A DNA stretch of 5,794 nucleotides from Betaproteobacteria bacterium (GCA_015654605.1 JAATGO010000367.1:1-5794); one strand, 5' to 3'. Shown: positions 1 to 5,459, counted from the stretch's first letter. Notes: a model not told the origin generated them from the letters alone. Numbers and translations: made by a program.

Positions 1-185
1 TCACGGTGCAGATAGCCAAGCGGTACGAGCTGCACACATTCAAAGTGATGCCAAAACGCTGGGTAGTCGAGCGTAGCTTTGCGTGGCTTGAAAAAAACGG
101 AAGACTATGGAAAACGGCGAACGTACACTTAACACCGGCCTGTAGTTCATCCATTTATAGCATTCCTGCGCTTCGAAGATCGTGA
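1..185 (+). pseudogene. IS5-family transposase, decayed C-terminal remnant
   Basis: Frame 3 from base 3 reads the conserved C-terminal DDE region of IS5-family (IS1031/IS427-like) transposases. It includes KRYELHTFKVMPKRWVVERS followed by FAWLEKNGRLWK, where the glutamate of the VVERSFAWL motif is the usual catalytic E. The N-terminal part lies left of the window. After the WK codons (about 113) the family sequence (NxERTLNTGL) continues only in another frame, which indicates loss of one base in the A-run at 111-114. In that restored frame a TAG at 143-145 stands where the family usually has CAG (Gln), and the following codons (IHL, AFL-like) show more indels. The undisturbed frame 3 ends at TGA 183-185. 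Several independent lesions make this a dead relic. It marks a mobile-element scar left of sodC. I could not identify its terminal inverted repeat. Confidence 0.8.
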
Positions 186-265
186 ATAGATTCTTACAAA
201 AAAGGACATCAGGCGAGTCAACAATACATGTGCAGCTCTCTCCAGCCCCCCCCCACACACAGCGA

Positions 266-790
266 TTAGTTGATGACCCCACATACGATCCGTCCTCCGC
301 CACCACCTAGTGGCATTGGATGATCATTATGATTATCGCCACCGGCATGCACCATTAACGCGTGTCCACGCAGGCTATCAATAGAATGCCACCGAGGGGC
401 TAGCACGGGATAAGTTGCTTTACCATCTGCAGTCACGTACAAGGCAGGCAAATCACCTAAATGCCCATCGCCATAGGGGCCAGCATGATGTCCAGATTTT
501 TCTGGATCCCAATGTCCACCTGCACCCAACGCAGCAACGGCTTTGCCATCACGCATCCCAGGCTGACAAGACGCTTTTTCATGTAAATGAAAACCATGAA
601 CACCAGGCGGCAATCCTGTTAAGGAAGGTGTCAACACTACTCCATACTTCGATTCGGTAATGACAATGTCACCTGCGGCACGACCTATCCCTTTCGCATC
701 AACAAAATTCATAGGAACAGTGAGCGTCGTATTGGCGGCATGAACAACTCCGGTAAACAATAGTGCACTGACAATAAATACATATTTCAT
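266..790 (-). CDS. sodC: Periplasmic Cu/Zn superoxide dismutase SodC
   Basis: A 174-aa protein that converts superoxide to hydrogen peroxide and oxygen in the periplasm. Residues 1-19 form a Sec signal peptide ([20 protein letters not shown]). The mature part is close to E. coli SodC in length and order. It has [10 protein letters not shown] (Cu ligands H68 and H70; disulfide C75), GGHWDP (bridging H93), [14 protein letters not shown] (Zn ligands H102, H110, D113), [15 protein letters not shown] (Cu ligand H148) and [12 protein letters not shown] (C170, disulfide partner). All metal ligands and both cysteines are present, so it should be active. An AAGGA ribosome site lies 6 bases before the ATG. 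It is on the same strand as the phage block, about 280 bp beyond its last ORF. It could be phage cargo (compare sodCI on the Salmonella phage Gifsy-2) or an ordinary host gene next to the insertion. The window does not decide which. Confidence 0.95.
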   Translation of the reverse strand: MKYVFIVSALLFTGVVHAANTTLTVPMNFVDAKGIGRAAGDIVITESKYGVVLTPSLTGLPPGVHGFHLHEKASCQPGMRDGKAVAALGAGGHWDPEKSGHHAGPYGDGHLGDLPALYVTADGKATYPVLAPRWHSIDSLRGHALMVHAGGDNHNDHPMPLGGGGGRIVCGVIN

Positions 791-807
791 ATCGATCCTT
801 ATTATTA

Positions 808-857
808 GTGTAAAAATTACCTTACGCCAGTCGTGTAAGAATTACCCTACTCCAGTC
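808..857 (-). promoter_or_regulatory. Two contiguous 25-bp repeats with dyads upstream of sodC
   Basis: Positions 808-832 and 833-857 are direct repeats with 22 of 25 bases identical and no spacer. Each contains the 11-bp palindrome GTAARAATTAC (810-820 and 835-845). The dyad centres are 25 bp apart, a little over two helical turns. They lie 18-67 bp before the sodC start codon, where an operator or activator site would be. No convincing -35/-10 pair could be assigned. A role in sodC control is inferred from position and symmetry only. Confidence 0.55.
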
Positions 858-1068
858 TGGCCTAAGGCATGTTATTTAATCATTAAACGGAATGCTGGAA
901 CCATTGAAAAAATAATAAAGCTGATTAATAGAATAATTTCAATAGGAAAATTCTATCGCTATGTGCGAACATAGCTACCGGTATGCTTCTATCTTACCTC
1001 TGGATAATTTTTGGCCTCAGCCTAATCACCCCATCCCTTACACATACGCGATAAATCCAGTCCATCTG
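858..1068. other. AT-rich intergenic stretch without a supported gene
   Basis: This stretch separates the sodC upstream repeats from the 45-aa ORF that ends the phage block. It is AT-rich, has no ORF with a ribosome site and family resemblance on either strand, and contains one perfect hairpin (958-975). The left phage-host junction probably lies in or near it, but I found no dif-like 28-mer and no copy of the tRNA sequence to mark it. Confidence 0.5.
958..975. other. Perfect 7-bp inverted repeat, 4-nt loop
   Basis: GCTATGT and ACATAGC flank a GCGA loop (TCGC on the minus strand). On the minus strand it lies about 94 bases after the stop of the 45-aa ORF and is followed by GATAGAATTTTCC. It could be a weak transcription end for the phage block. 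It lacks a proper T-run, so it may instead be a protein-binding or recombination site. Confidence 0.4.
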
Positions 1069-1206
1069 TCAAAACGTACCAAAAATCGATGAACTTGGCA
1101 ATTTATTGGCAAATGCAGGAATGGGTAAATTTAAAGGTATAAAGTCAGCAGCATGAGCAATATGCATTCCCAACATAAGAAAAATTCCTAGCCAGCGAGT
1201 ACGCAT
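1069..1206 (-). CDS. Small exported protein, 45 aa, overlapping the end of zot
   Basis: Residues 1-19 (MRTRWLGIFLMLGMHIAHA) look like a Sec signal peptide: two early arginines, a hydrophobic core and a cleavage site after AHA. This leaves about 26 residues starting ADFIPLNLPIPAFANKLP. The ATG shares its A with the zot TAA stop (TAATG), the classic stop/start overlap of translational coupling. An AGAGGG ribosome site lies 7-8 bases upstream inside zot. I do not recognise the family. In many inoviruses an outer-membrane secretin gene (pIV) follows the pI/Zot gene, so this could be the truncated 5' remnant of one: signal peptide plus a short hydrophobic/polar strand pattern. Equally it could be a genuine small periplasmic peptide. 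Translation is fairly likely; function is unknown. Confidence 0.6.
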   Translation of the reverse strand: MRTRWLGIFLMLGMHIAHAADFIPLNLPIPAFANKLPSSSIFGTF

Positions 1207-2294
1207 TATTTTTTTCCCTCTTTTGGTATTTGATGTGTCACGACCGGAGCATCACCAGAATAGTAAGTCACCTTATTACCGTCGATATCGCCAATAGCCA
1301 GTCGTCCATTTTGTTGAAACATAGATGGCGATTCATAACGTAAACGTCCTGCCGAATCTGCAATCACAACAAACCGCTCACTACGATAGTGAACAGTGCC
1401 AACAATGCGCCACGTAGTAGAGAACGATGGAATCGTTGATTTAACCGTTACCGAAGATCCCGTACTTGCATTCCTTGATGTGGCTGGTGTAGTCGTTACA
1501 ACAGTGTTAGTTGATACAGATGGTTTATGAGAGAAGAAACGACTAACAAAATAAATCGCTACACTGCCAATAAAAATCACTAATACGCCAGACCCAATTA
1601 AGCGCTTACTACTGAACATGTTTTGTCGCTTATCGACATTGACAGATTTTCCCTCAGCACCACCTTTAAATGAGGAATAAAGAGGGTAAATTTCTTTACG
1701 ATATTTGCGTATTGAGTTACTGATTAACGTAGCCCTACTCTGCTTACTCCCCTCATATAGACTAATGCTGTAAGTGTTAGGCATGCCAAGAGATATTTTC
1801 TTATGCGTTCGCGCATTGAAGGCTACGACATTTTTTACAAAACGATTTAACGTCCCCATATCCTGAATCATTAACACCAAATCGCAAGCAACATCAGTTG
1901 CTGGATGTGTGAAATGGCGATGTTCAAGAAAAAAACTTTTATGTTGCGGAAGAATTTTTCCACCACTAGCCGGCCAAAATCGCCATGCTTCATCAATACA
2001 AACTAAATCGCCTGGCTGCACAATCGTATTAGTATGCGCTGCCTTTTTGTCATCATAGTAAGGAAAAAAATCTGCTTTAAATACATCTTCGTTAGTCACA
2101 TGCACTATTTCACCAAGTGCATCAAGATTGCGCTTATAAATATCGGCTACATACTGGCGTACCAAATCGTTAGAAATGCCATCGACATTGGTAACAACTC
2201 TTCTTCCTTTAGCAATCGCAGGAACAATAACTTCTGAAACTACCTCATAGCTCTTTCCAGATCCCATCAGGCCAGTGTAGACATTGATTGCCAT
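1206..2294 (-). CDS. zot: Zot-domain phage assembly ATPase (pI-like)
   Basis: A 362-aa inner-membrane ATPase of the Zot/pI family that powers filamentous virion assembly and export. The cytoplasmic N-terminus carries a Walker A motif (GLMGSGKS, residues 8-15) and a Walker B motif (LVCIDEAWRFWP, D101/E102), followed by the Zot-type segment FFLEHRHFTHPATDVACDLV and LMIQDMGTLNRF with conserved polar residues. One membrane segment lies at about 231-250 (RLIGSGVLVIFIGSVAIYFV). A Ser/Thr-rich linker (about 255-290) leads to a roughly 70-residue periplasmic domain (TWRIVGTVHY onward), the usual pI topology. I chose the ATG at 2294, not the longer frame from 2399. MAINVYTGLMGSGKS is the family N-terminus, and this ATG lies two bases after the stop of the upstream gene. 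The ribosome site is weak, which suggests coupling to that gene. The CTX-phage homologue is also described as an enterotoxin, but virion assembly is the main role. Confidence 0.93.
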   Translation of the reverse strand: MAINVYTGLMGSGKSYEVVSEVIVPAIAKGRRVVTNVDGISNDLVRQYVADIYKRNLDALGEIVHVTNEDVFKADFFPYYDDKKAAHTNTIVQPGDLVCIDEAWRFWPASGGKILPQHKSFFLEHRHFTHPATDVACDLVLMIQDMGTLNRFVKNVVAFNARTHKKISLGMPNTYSISLYEGSKQSRATLISNSIRKYRKEIYPLYSSFKGGAEGKSVNVDKRQNMFSSKRLIGSGVLVIFIGSVAIYFVSRFFSHKPSVSTNTVVTTTPATSRNASTGSSVTVKSTIPSFSTTWRIVGTVHYRSERFVVIADSAGRLRYESPSMFQQNGRLAIGDIDGNKVTYYSGDAPVVTHQIPKEGKK

Positions 2295-2296
2295 GA

Positions 2297-2584
2297 TTAG
2301 CCAATGACAGGAATGCGACGGATGATGAAGCGAGTTATCCAAGCGGATAATAGAATGGGAATTCCAGCACTGACATTGAACAAATCCAAGTAGAACCACA
2401 CATCCTGTGGCAGACCACCAAGCGCTGATGATAAGTCACTTCCAGTTGGTAAAATACTGCCAATCACGCTAATAAATTCCGTAGTGATAAAGAACAGCGC
2501 AAAGTACACGACAAACTTGACAAGTATTGAACGCACGACAAATGCTAAGGCAACATTCAACACCGAAACCATAATAGCGAACAT
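2297..2584 (-). CDS. DUF2523-like minor coat protein (pVI-like)
   Basis: A 95-aa hydrophobic protein in the slot just before zot where inoviruses carry the pVI-type end-cap protein, often annotated DUF2523. Hydrophobic segments run at about residues 3-19, 22-45 and 64-86. A polar loop with PTGSDLSSALGGLPQ lies at 46-60, and the protein ends basic (RFIIRRIPVIG). There is no cleavable signal peptide, as expected for pVI. The ribosome site AAGGG overlaps the stop codon of the TspB-like gene upstream and lies 6 bases from the ATG. Its own stop is two bases from the zot start (TAA-TC-ATG). By family analogy it anchors the adsorption protein at the terminal virion tip and sits in the inner membrane before assembly. 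The assignment rests on position, size and topology more than on a signature motif. Confidence 0.78.
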   Translation of the reverse strand: MFAIMVSVLNVALAFVVRSILVKFVVYFALFFITTEFISVIGSILPTGSDLSSALGGLPQDVWFYLDLFNVSAGIPILLSAWITRFIIRRIPVIG

Positions 2585-2593
2585 AGGAATCCC

Positions 2594-4168
2594 TTAAGCT
2601 GCTAGTACAATAAATAATGCGATCACGACCCAAGCCACCGCCATGACAGCGTAGAGTGTGGGACGTATCTGTTCCAGTAAATCGCAGTGACTTTCCATGG
2701 TAATGTCTTCATCCAAGATGTGAAAAACAGGCTTAGGACACTGTGCAGTATGCTGTGGCACCACAAACGATTTTAGTGTTGGAAAAAGATTTAGTAGCGG
2801 CTGCAAAATCATTTGTGCAGTAGGTGTACTTTCTAATGTTGGTGACCCTATCCCGGGATCGGGTCCGAGGTCAACTTGCTGATCCGTACCATCCCCCGGA
2901 TTCGCGGGGGCATCAGGATCCGTGGGATTGGTAGGATCAGTAGGATTTGTCGGATCAGTTGGGGTTACTGGCGTAGCATTAGGCAGTGTAATGGGGTCAG
3001 GTAGAGGGGTTACCGCATCACCTAACGTTACCGTACTAGTAGAAGGACTACCTGCAGCCTTCCATTCGGCTACATCTGATGCCGTCACAGGATCAGTATT
3101 GGCGTATGGGTAACCCTGATAATCTGGTTTGGCCGCAGCAGTGCGAAACAAGGCATCCGCAATCGCAGCAATAGAGCCGTTACTTAATTGTGCTGCACGT
3201 TGGCTAGAATTTAAGCCTTGGACAAGCTCATCAAACGTCCCCGACTGTAACTGGTCAGCAGATACATATAAAGGGTTAGGATTTGCTCTGATAGTCACGG
3301 TATCGTAATAACCATCTGTTCGAGGCTCATAGATGTGATTTCCTGAAGCATCTACTGTAAAGGTATCCCGATACAGCGGATAAACTTGTGCGGTTGCCAG
3401 AAGCCCCGGACCAGAAATACTTGGCTGCAAGACCCATGTTACTGTTGCAAACGGGACAGGAGATCCAGGCTCTGTCCTCACCACCAGCTTATTGATTGAC
3501 CAATTTACGTAACTGGAAAAGTCACCAAGGTTATAGATAGGTACCGCAGATGTCCCATTCCCAGATGTCAACCAGCGCACATCGGACGATGGCGCGGGCA
3601 AGCTGGTACAGCTAGAGTTCAATAACCCACTGCCCTGACAAAATCCCGCCCGATCTTGCACCAATGGGAACACTGCTGTAGTAGGAGGATACGTAATTGG
3701 TGCGGTAGAAGTGGAATCTGGACGAGGATGTGCAGCCAAGTCTGTCACTGTCGCCAGATCCATAGTAAGGGGAGCGACTGCATATTTCTGGCTAACTGTA
3801 CCAGTTGCTGGATCTGTGAATGAAACTGGTTGCGTTAAAAGCTGATAAGTACCGAATGCCAGAGCGCCTATCCCGGCACCAACGGCCACTGTTGCCCAAG
3901 CTGGCAAACCTAATACCCCCGCTGCAACCATACCAACTGTGCCAGCTACATTAAAAGTGGCATCGTTTGCTGCAATTCCTACCGCTTGTAAGGTAGCGCC
4001 AAAGGCAGAATCATTTGCCGCGAACCCGCGACGAATCAATTGACGTTCAATCGCGCCACCTACAGCAGCAGAGACACGGCTGATAACAGGTAAAGCTTGC
4101 GCTTGCGCCTGTGCCTGATACAGCAATGAACAAATCAAACATACGACGAACAGCACCCGGATCTGCAT
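2594..4168 (-). CDS. TspB/pIII-like adsorption protein
   Basis: A 524-aa candidate virion-tip adsorption protein. Signal peptide at residues 1-25 (MQIRVLFVVCLICSLLYQAQ, then AQAQA). Residues 30-115 are Ala/Gly-rich with a long hydrophobic stretch (72-112). A middle extracellular region (about 115-390) has a cysteine pair C177/C187. A Pro/Asp/Thr linker lies at 387-440 with TDPTNP repeats. The C-terminal domain has two cysteines (C477, C495) and ends in a membrane anchor (about 503-523, YAVMAVAWVVIALFIVLAA). This architecture matches neisserial TspB from filamentous prophages and is analogous to Ff pIII: N-terminal receptor domains, flexible linker, membrane-anchored C-terminus. Start chosen at 4168: an AAGGGG site lies just before the preceding TAA, and the ATG is two bases after that stop. 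The receptor cannot be inferred. TspB homologues have been linked to immunoglobulin binding and virulence, but nothing here proves that activity. Confidence 0.85.
   Translation of the reverse strand: MQIRVLFVVCLICSLLYQAQAQAQALPVISRVSAAVGGAIERQLIRRGFAANDSAFGATLQAVGIAANDATFNVAGTVGMVAAGVLGLPAWATVAVGAGIGALAFGTYQLLTQPVSFTDPATGTVSQKYAVAPLTMDLATVTDLAAHPRPDSTSTAPITYPPTTAVFPLVQDRAGFCQGSGLLNSSCTSLPAPSSDVRWLTSGNGTSAVPIYNLGDFSSYVNWSINKLVVRTEPGSPVPFATVTWVLQPSISGPGLLATAQVYPLYRDTFTVDASGNHIYEPRTDGYYDTVTIRANPNPLYVSADQLQSGTFDELVQGLNSSQRAAQLSNGSIAAIADALFRTAAAKPDYQGYPYANTDPVTASDVAEWKAAGSPSTSTVTLGDAVTPLPDPITLPNATPVTPTDPTNPTDPTNPTDPDAPANPGDGTDQQVDLGPDPGIGSPTLESTPTAQMILQPLLNLFPTLKSFVVPQHTAQCPKPVFHILDEDITMESHCDLLEQIRPTLYAVMAVAWVVIALFIVLAA
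2916..2960 (-). repeat. 9/18-bp tandem repeats coding a Thr-Asp-Pro/Asn-Pro linker
   Basis: On the plus strand, units of the form GGATYNGTN repeat with a 9-bp sub-period and an 18-bp main period across roughly 2916-2960. Read on the minus strand they encode the PTDPTNPTDPTNPTDPD stretch (residues 402-418) of the TspB-like protein. This resembles the low-complexity linkers between pIII domains. Such repeats can change copy number by slippage in steps that keep the frame. Confidence 0.75.
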
Positions 4169-4170
4169 GA

Positions 4171-4257
4171 TTACCCCTTAAAACCCTGTATAACTGCCCA
4201 CGCGCAGACAATGCCCCAACCAAACACAAACAAGTACCAAAGGTTTGAGTAATCCAT
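4171..4257 (-). CDS. 28-aa minor coat-like membrane peptide
   Basis: Translates as MDYSNLWYLFVFGWGIVCAW followed by AVIQGFKG: an acidic N-terminus, one membrane span (about residues 6-23) and a basic C-terminus. This is the size and shape of Ff pVII/pIX (about 32-33 aa). A GGTG-type ribosome site lies shortly upstream of the ATG. The 3' end (AAGGGG) doubles as the ribosome site of the TspB-like gene, whose ATG comes two bases after the TAA. It lies just past the terminator that follows the major coat gene. It probably inserts in the inner membrane and becomes an end-cap subunit. The overlapping 27-aa frame starting three bases earlier at 4260 is less likely, because it lacks the neat stop/start junction and the acidic-span-basic pattern. 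Confidence 0.7.
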   Translation of the reverse strand: MDYSNLWYLFVFGWGIVCAWAVIQGFKG

Positions 4258-4278
4258 GCATCACCCGATGTAAGATGG

Positions 4279-4309
4279 AAAAAAGGAGGCAAGCGGCCGC
4301 GTTACCTCC
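4279..4309 (-). terminator. Rho-independent terminator after the major coat gene
   Basis: On the minus strand an 8-bp stem, GGAGGTAA with TTGCCTCC (4302-4309 and 4285-4292, one G-T pair), closes a 9-nt loop containing GCGGCCGC. Six T residues follow (4284-4279). It begins 11 bases after the major coat stop. The location matches the central terminator after gene VIII in Ff phages, which gives high coat mRNA and reduced downstream expression. Confidence 0.88.
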
Positions 4310-4319
4310 CGCTACTGGC

Positions 4320-4553
4320 TTAGCCCCCCTTGAGCATAGCCAGTACAATTTTTGCTGACTTAATCGTGACGTAGACCACCGCCAAGGTGGCTGCAATCGC
4401 CAATACACCCGTAGTAATATCTGTCGCTGTAAAAGCACCAGTAATGGGCGTTAAATCAACAGTTGTGCCAGTCACTTCTGCATTTGCAGCTACACCAGCT
4501 ACAGTGGCGATACCCCCCACCATCAATTGCACTACTCGTTTGATAGACTTCAT
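4320..4553 (-). CDS. Major coat protein precursor (pVIII-like)
   Basis: A 77-aa precursor. The signal peptide is residues 1-25 (MKSIKRVVQLMVGGIATVAG then VAANA), with a basic start and an ANA cleavage site. The mature coat protein of 52 aa has the pVIII layout: an acidic/polar N-terminus (EVTGTTVDLTPITGAF), a hydrophobic span (about mature residues 22-38, TGVLAIAATLAVVYVTI) and a basic C-terminus that would contact DNA (KSAKIVLAMLKGG). Mature Ff pVIII is 50 aa. The ribosome site AAAGGGG precedes two ATGs in tandem, at 4556 and 4553. I prefer 4553 because it gives a 5-base spacer; the other adds only one Met. The longer frame from 4601 adds a basic tract that would spoil the signal peptide. 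A strong terminator follows directly. Confidence 0.88.
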   Translation of the reverse strand: MKSIKRVVQLMVGGIATVAGVAANAEVTGTTVDLTPITGAFTATDITTGVLAIAATLAVVYVTIKSAKIVLAMLKGG

Positions 4554-4632
4554 CATTTCCCCTTTCAAATACCGGAGCGCCCGGCGACGTTTGACCCACA
4601 TGGATCAATTCTTTATAGCCAGAATTGCCGCA

Positions 4633-4710
4633 TCAAAACCAGATACGAACAATTTGAATAAATACTGCAACCCACAAAACCGCCGTGACAGCACTCACAA
4701 TCTTGAGCAT
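4633..4710 (-). CDS. 25-aa membrane peptide, pVII/pIX-like
   Basis: Translates as MLKIVSAVTAVLWVAVFIQI followed by VRIWF: almost entirely one membrane span with a lysine at position 3 and an arginine near the end. Its ribosome site GAGGGG lies inside the end of the 79-aa gene, and the ATG is two bases after that gene's TAA (TAA-GC-ATG). The same junction form recurs before the TspB-like and zot genes, which supports real translation. Position between a minor coat candidate and the major coat gene suggests a virion end-cap or assembly subunit. No sequence family is recognisable at this length. Confidence 0.62.
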   Translation of the reverse strand: MLKIVSAVTAVLWVAVFIQIVRIWF

Positions 4711-4712
4711 GC

Positions 4713-4952
4713 TTACCCCTCACGAATCATAATGAGCACAGCACCAACCATCCGTGCAATAAAAAAGCACAACAACACAGAGGTAAATGCAGCTCCCCAA
4801 ACCGCACTTACTGCCGCAGGATCGGGCGTTGCTGCACCTGCATCGATAGAACCCACTTGTAGCGCACTCACACCGCCATCACAAACTAGTGCTCCTTCTG
4901 CACTGATTGTTGGCGTAGTGTCCTGCACACAGTAGATAACGTATTTGGGCAT
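4713..4952 (-). CDS. Putative minor coat/membrane protein, 79 aa
   Basis: A 79-aa protein with a polar N-terminal half containing two cysteines (C8, C24) and many Ala, Asp and Thr residues. A C-terminal membrane span follows (about residues 50-75, WGAAFTSVLLCFFIARMVGA) and then a short REG tail. Proteins of this type (short extracytoplasmic head, single C-terminal span) commonly sit between the ssDNA-binding and major coat genes of proteobacterial inoviruses and are annotated as hypothetical or minor coat proteins. There is no obvious signal peptide, and no good ribosome site stands before the ATG (AGAAAATCCTC precedes it). It follows the ssDNA-binding gene by 26 bases. Its end carries the ribosome site of the 25-aa gene. 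The coding call is good; the function is inferred from position. Confidence 0.72.
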   Translation of the reverse strand: MPKYVIYCVQDTTPTISAEGALVCDGGVSALQVGSIDAGAATPDPAAVSAVWGAAFTSVLLCFFIARMVGAVLIMIREG

Positions 4953-4978
4953 GAGGATTTTCTGTTACGCGTAAAGGA

Positions 4979-5290
4979 TTAAGCAACGGCCTTTGATGTT
5001 TCTTTAGGCGTAGTCTTCGCAACCCCATGTGCATGAAGTGCAGTTATACGAGGTACAACAAGACGATCAAAGCTAACGTCTAATTCGAATTCAGCTAGAT
5101 AACGACCGGGAGCCGTTTCTTTTAAATCACGAGGTAAGAGCAACTCACCAATTTTTGTAGAATTATCAGGACCAATCACAACACATTGCGCGCGGTACAT
5201 TTCCCATGCTTTACCGCTTTTTGCGCTAACACCAGAAGATTGATTGACTGCGAGAATGTCGATGAGATGTTTGTTATCAATGGCAGACAT
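4979..5290 (-). CDS. Phage ssDNA-binding protein (gpV/RstB-like)
   Basis: A 103-aa protein resembling inovirus helix-destabilising proteins. These coat the single-stranded genome in the cytoplasm, block further complementary-strand synthesis and hold DNA ready for packaging. Visible family pattern: SGVSAKSGKAWEMYRAQCVV (residues 19-38), LLLPRDLKE, APGRYLAEFELDVSFDRLVV and PRITAL (60-85), a compact beta-rich OB-like layout, then a flexible Thr/Lys/Ala tail. Start chosen at 5290: an AAAGGG site lies 6 bases upstream, and the extension to a TTG at 5386 runs through hairpins and an overlapping small ORF. It is the first sizeable gene of the phage operon. In CTX-like phages the replication initiator would stand immediately upstream, but no such gene is here. 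Confidence 0.82.
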   Translation of the reverse strand: MSAIDNKHLIDILAVNQSSGVSAKSGKAWEMYRAQCVVIGPDNSTKIGELLLPRDLKETAPGRYLAEFELDVSFDRLVVPRITALHAHGVAKTTPKETSKAVA

Positions 5291-5313
5291 GAGTATCCCT
5301 TTATGGGTAAGTA

Positions 5314-5403
5314 CTACGAGAGAAAAAGCCCTTGTGGGCGACGAAATCCGCAGGACGCGGTAAAAAGGATGGATAGGCACTTCCAACAGCCATGAATACG
5401 CAT
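5314..5403 (-). CDS. Possible 29-aa leader ORF before the ssDNA-binding gene
   Basis: The ATG at 5403 follows a GGGGGG run at a 5-base spacer. It translates as MRIHGCWKCLSILFTASCGF followed by RRPQGLFLS. The initiation region copies that of the downstream ssDNA-binding gene: plus-strand CATGAGTACCCC (5401-5412) versus CATGAGTATCCC (5288-5299), 11 of 12 identical. A second ATG at 5393 opens a different 30-aa frame that ends just before the downstream ribosome site. Either could be a regulatory leader peptide, or the stub of a lost upstream gene. I do not recognise the product, and coding status is uncertain. Confidence 0.35.
   Translation of the reverse strand: MRIHGCWKCLSILFTASCGFRRPQGLFLS
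5323..5339 (-). terminator. Short hairpin plus T-run in the operon leader
   Basis: On the minus strand GCCC-ACAA-GGGC is followed by five T residues. A second 4-bp hairpin, CCGC/GCGG, lies just upstream at 5348-5360. The stems are short, so independent termination would be weak. Their place inside a leader ORF, before the ssDNA-binding gene, allows an attenuator. They could instead be structured signals of the single-stranded phage genome (origin or packaging). Confidence 0.3.
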
Positions 5404-5459
5404 GAGTACCCCCCTATCTAATTTTGTGCTATGGTTACGCTATACGGATTAACCCCAAC

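Noticed and set aside
415..660. 81-aa plus-strand open frame
   Set aside because: It is antisense to the well-supported sodC gene; its His-rich content is a shadow of SodC codons.
841..857. Shared TGGAGTA element between the sodC repeats and the repressor operator
   Set aside because: Only seven bases match and the surrounding symmetry differs, so a common regulator is not supported.
858..1068. XerCD dif-like attachment site
   Set aside because: I looked for two 11-bp arms around a 6-bp centre resembling gammaproteobacterial dif and found none; the 958-975 hairpin has the wrong sequence and spacing.
2295..2399. N-terminal extension of the zot frame to 2399
   Set aside because: It overlaps the DUF2523 gene, has no family resemblance, and the MAINVYTGLMGSGKS start at 2294 is the expected Zot N-terminus.
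2916..2960. CRISPR-like or regulatory array
   Set aside because: The repeats are short, contiguous, in frame and code for a Pro-rich linker; there are no spacers.
4178..4438. 86-aa minus-strand frame across the coat terminator
   Set aside because: It overlaps the major coat gene out of frame and runs through a strong terminator; the 28-aa frame in its 3' part is the better gene.
4387..4935. 182-aa plus-strand open frame
   Set aside because: It lies antisense to three phage genes, its low-complexity Ala/Thr/Pro composition mirrors the coat genes, and it has no recognisable domain.
5291..5386. Longer ssDNA-binding protein starting at a TTG (5386)
   Set aside because: The extension passes through two hairpins and a small ORF, while the ATG at 5290 has a well-spaced AAAGGG site.
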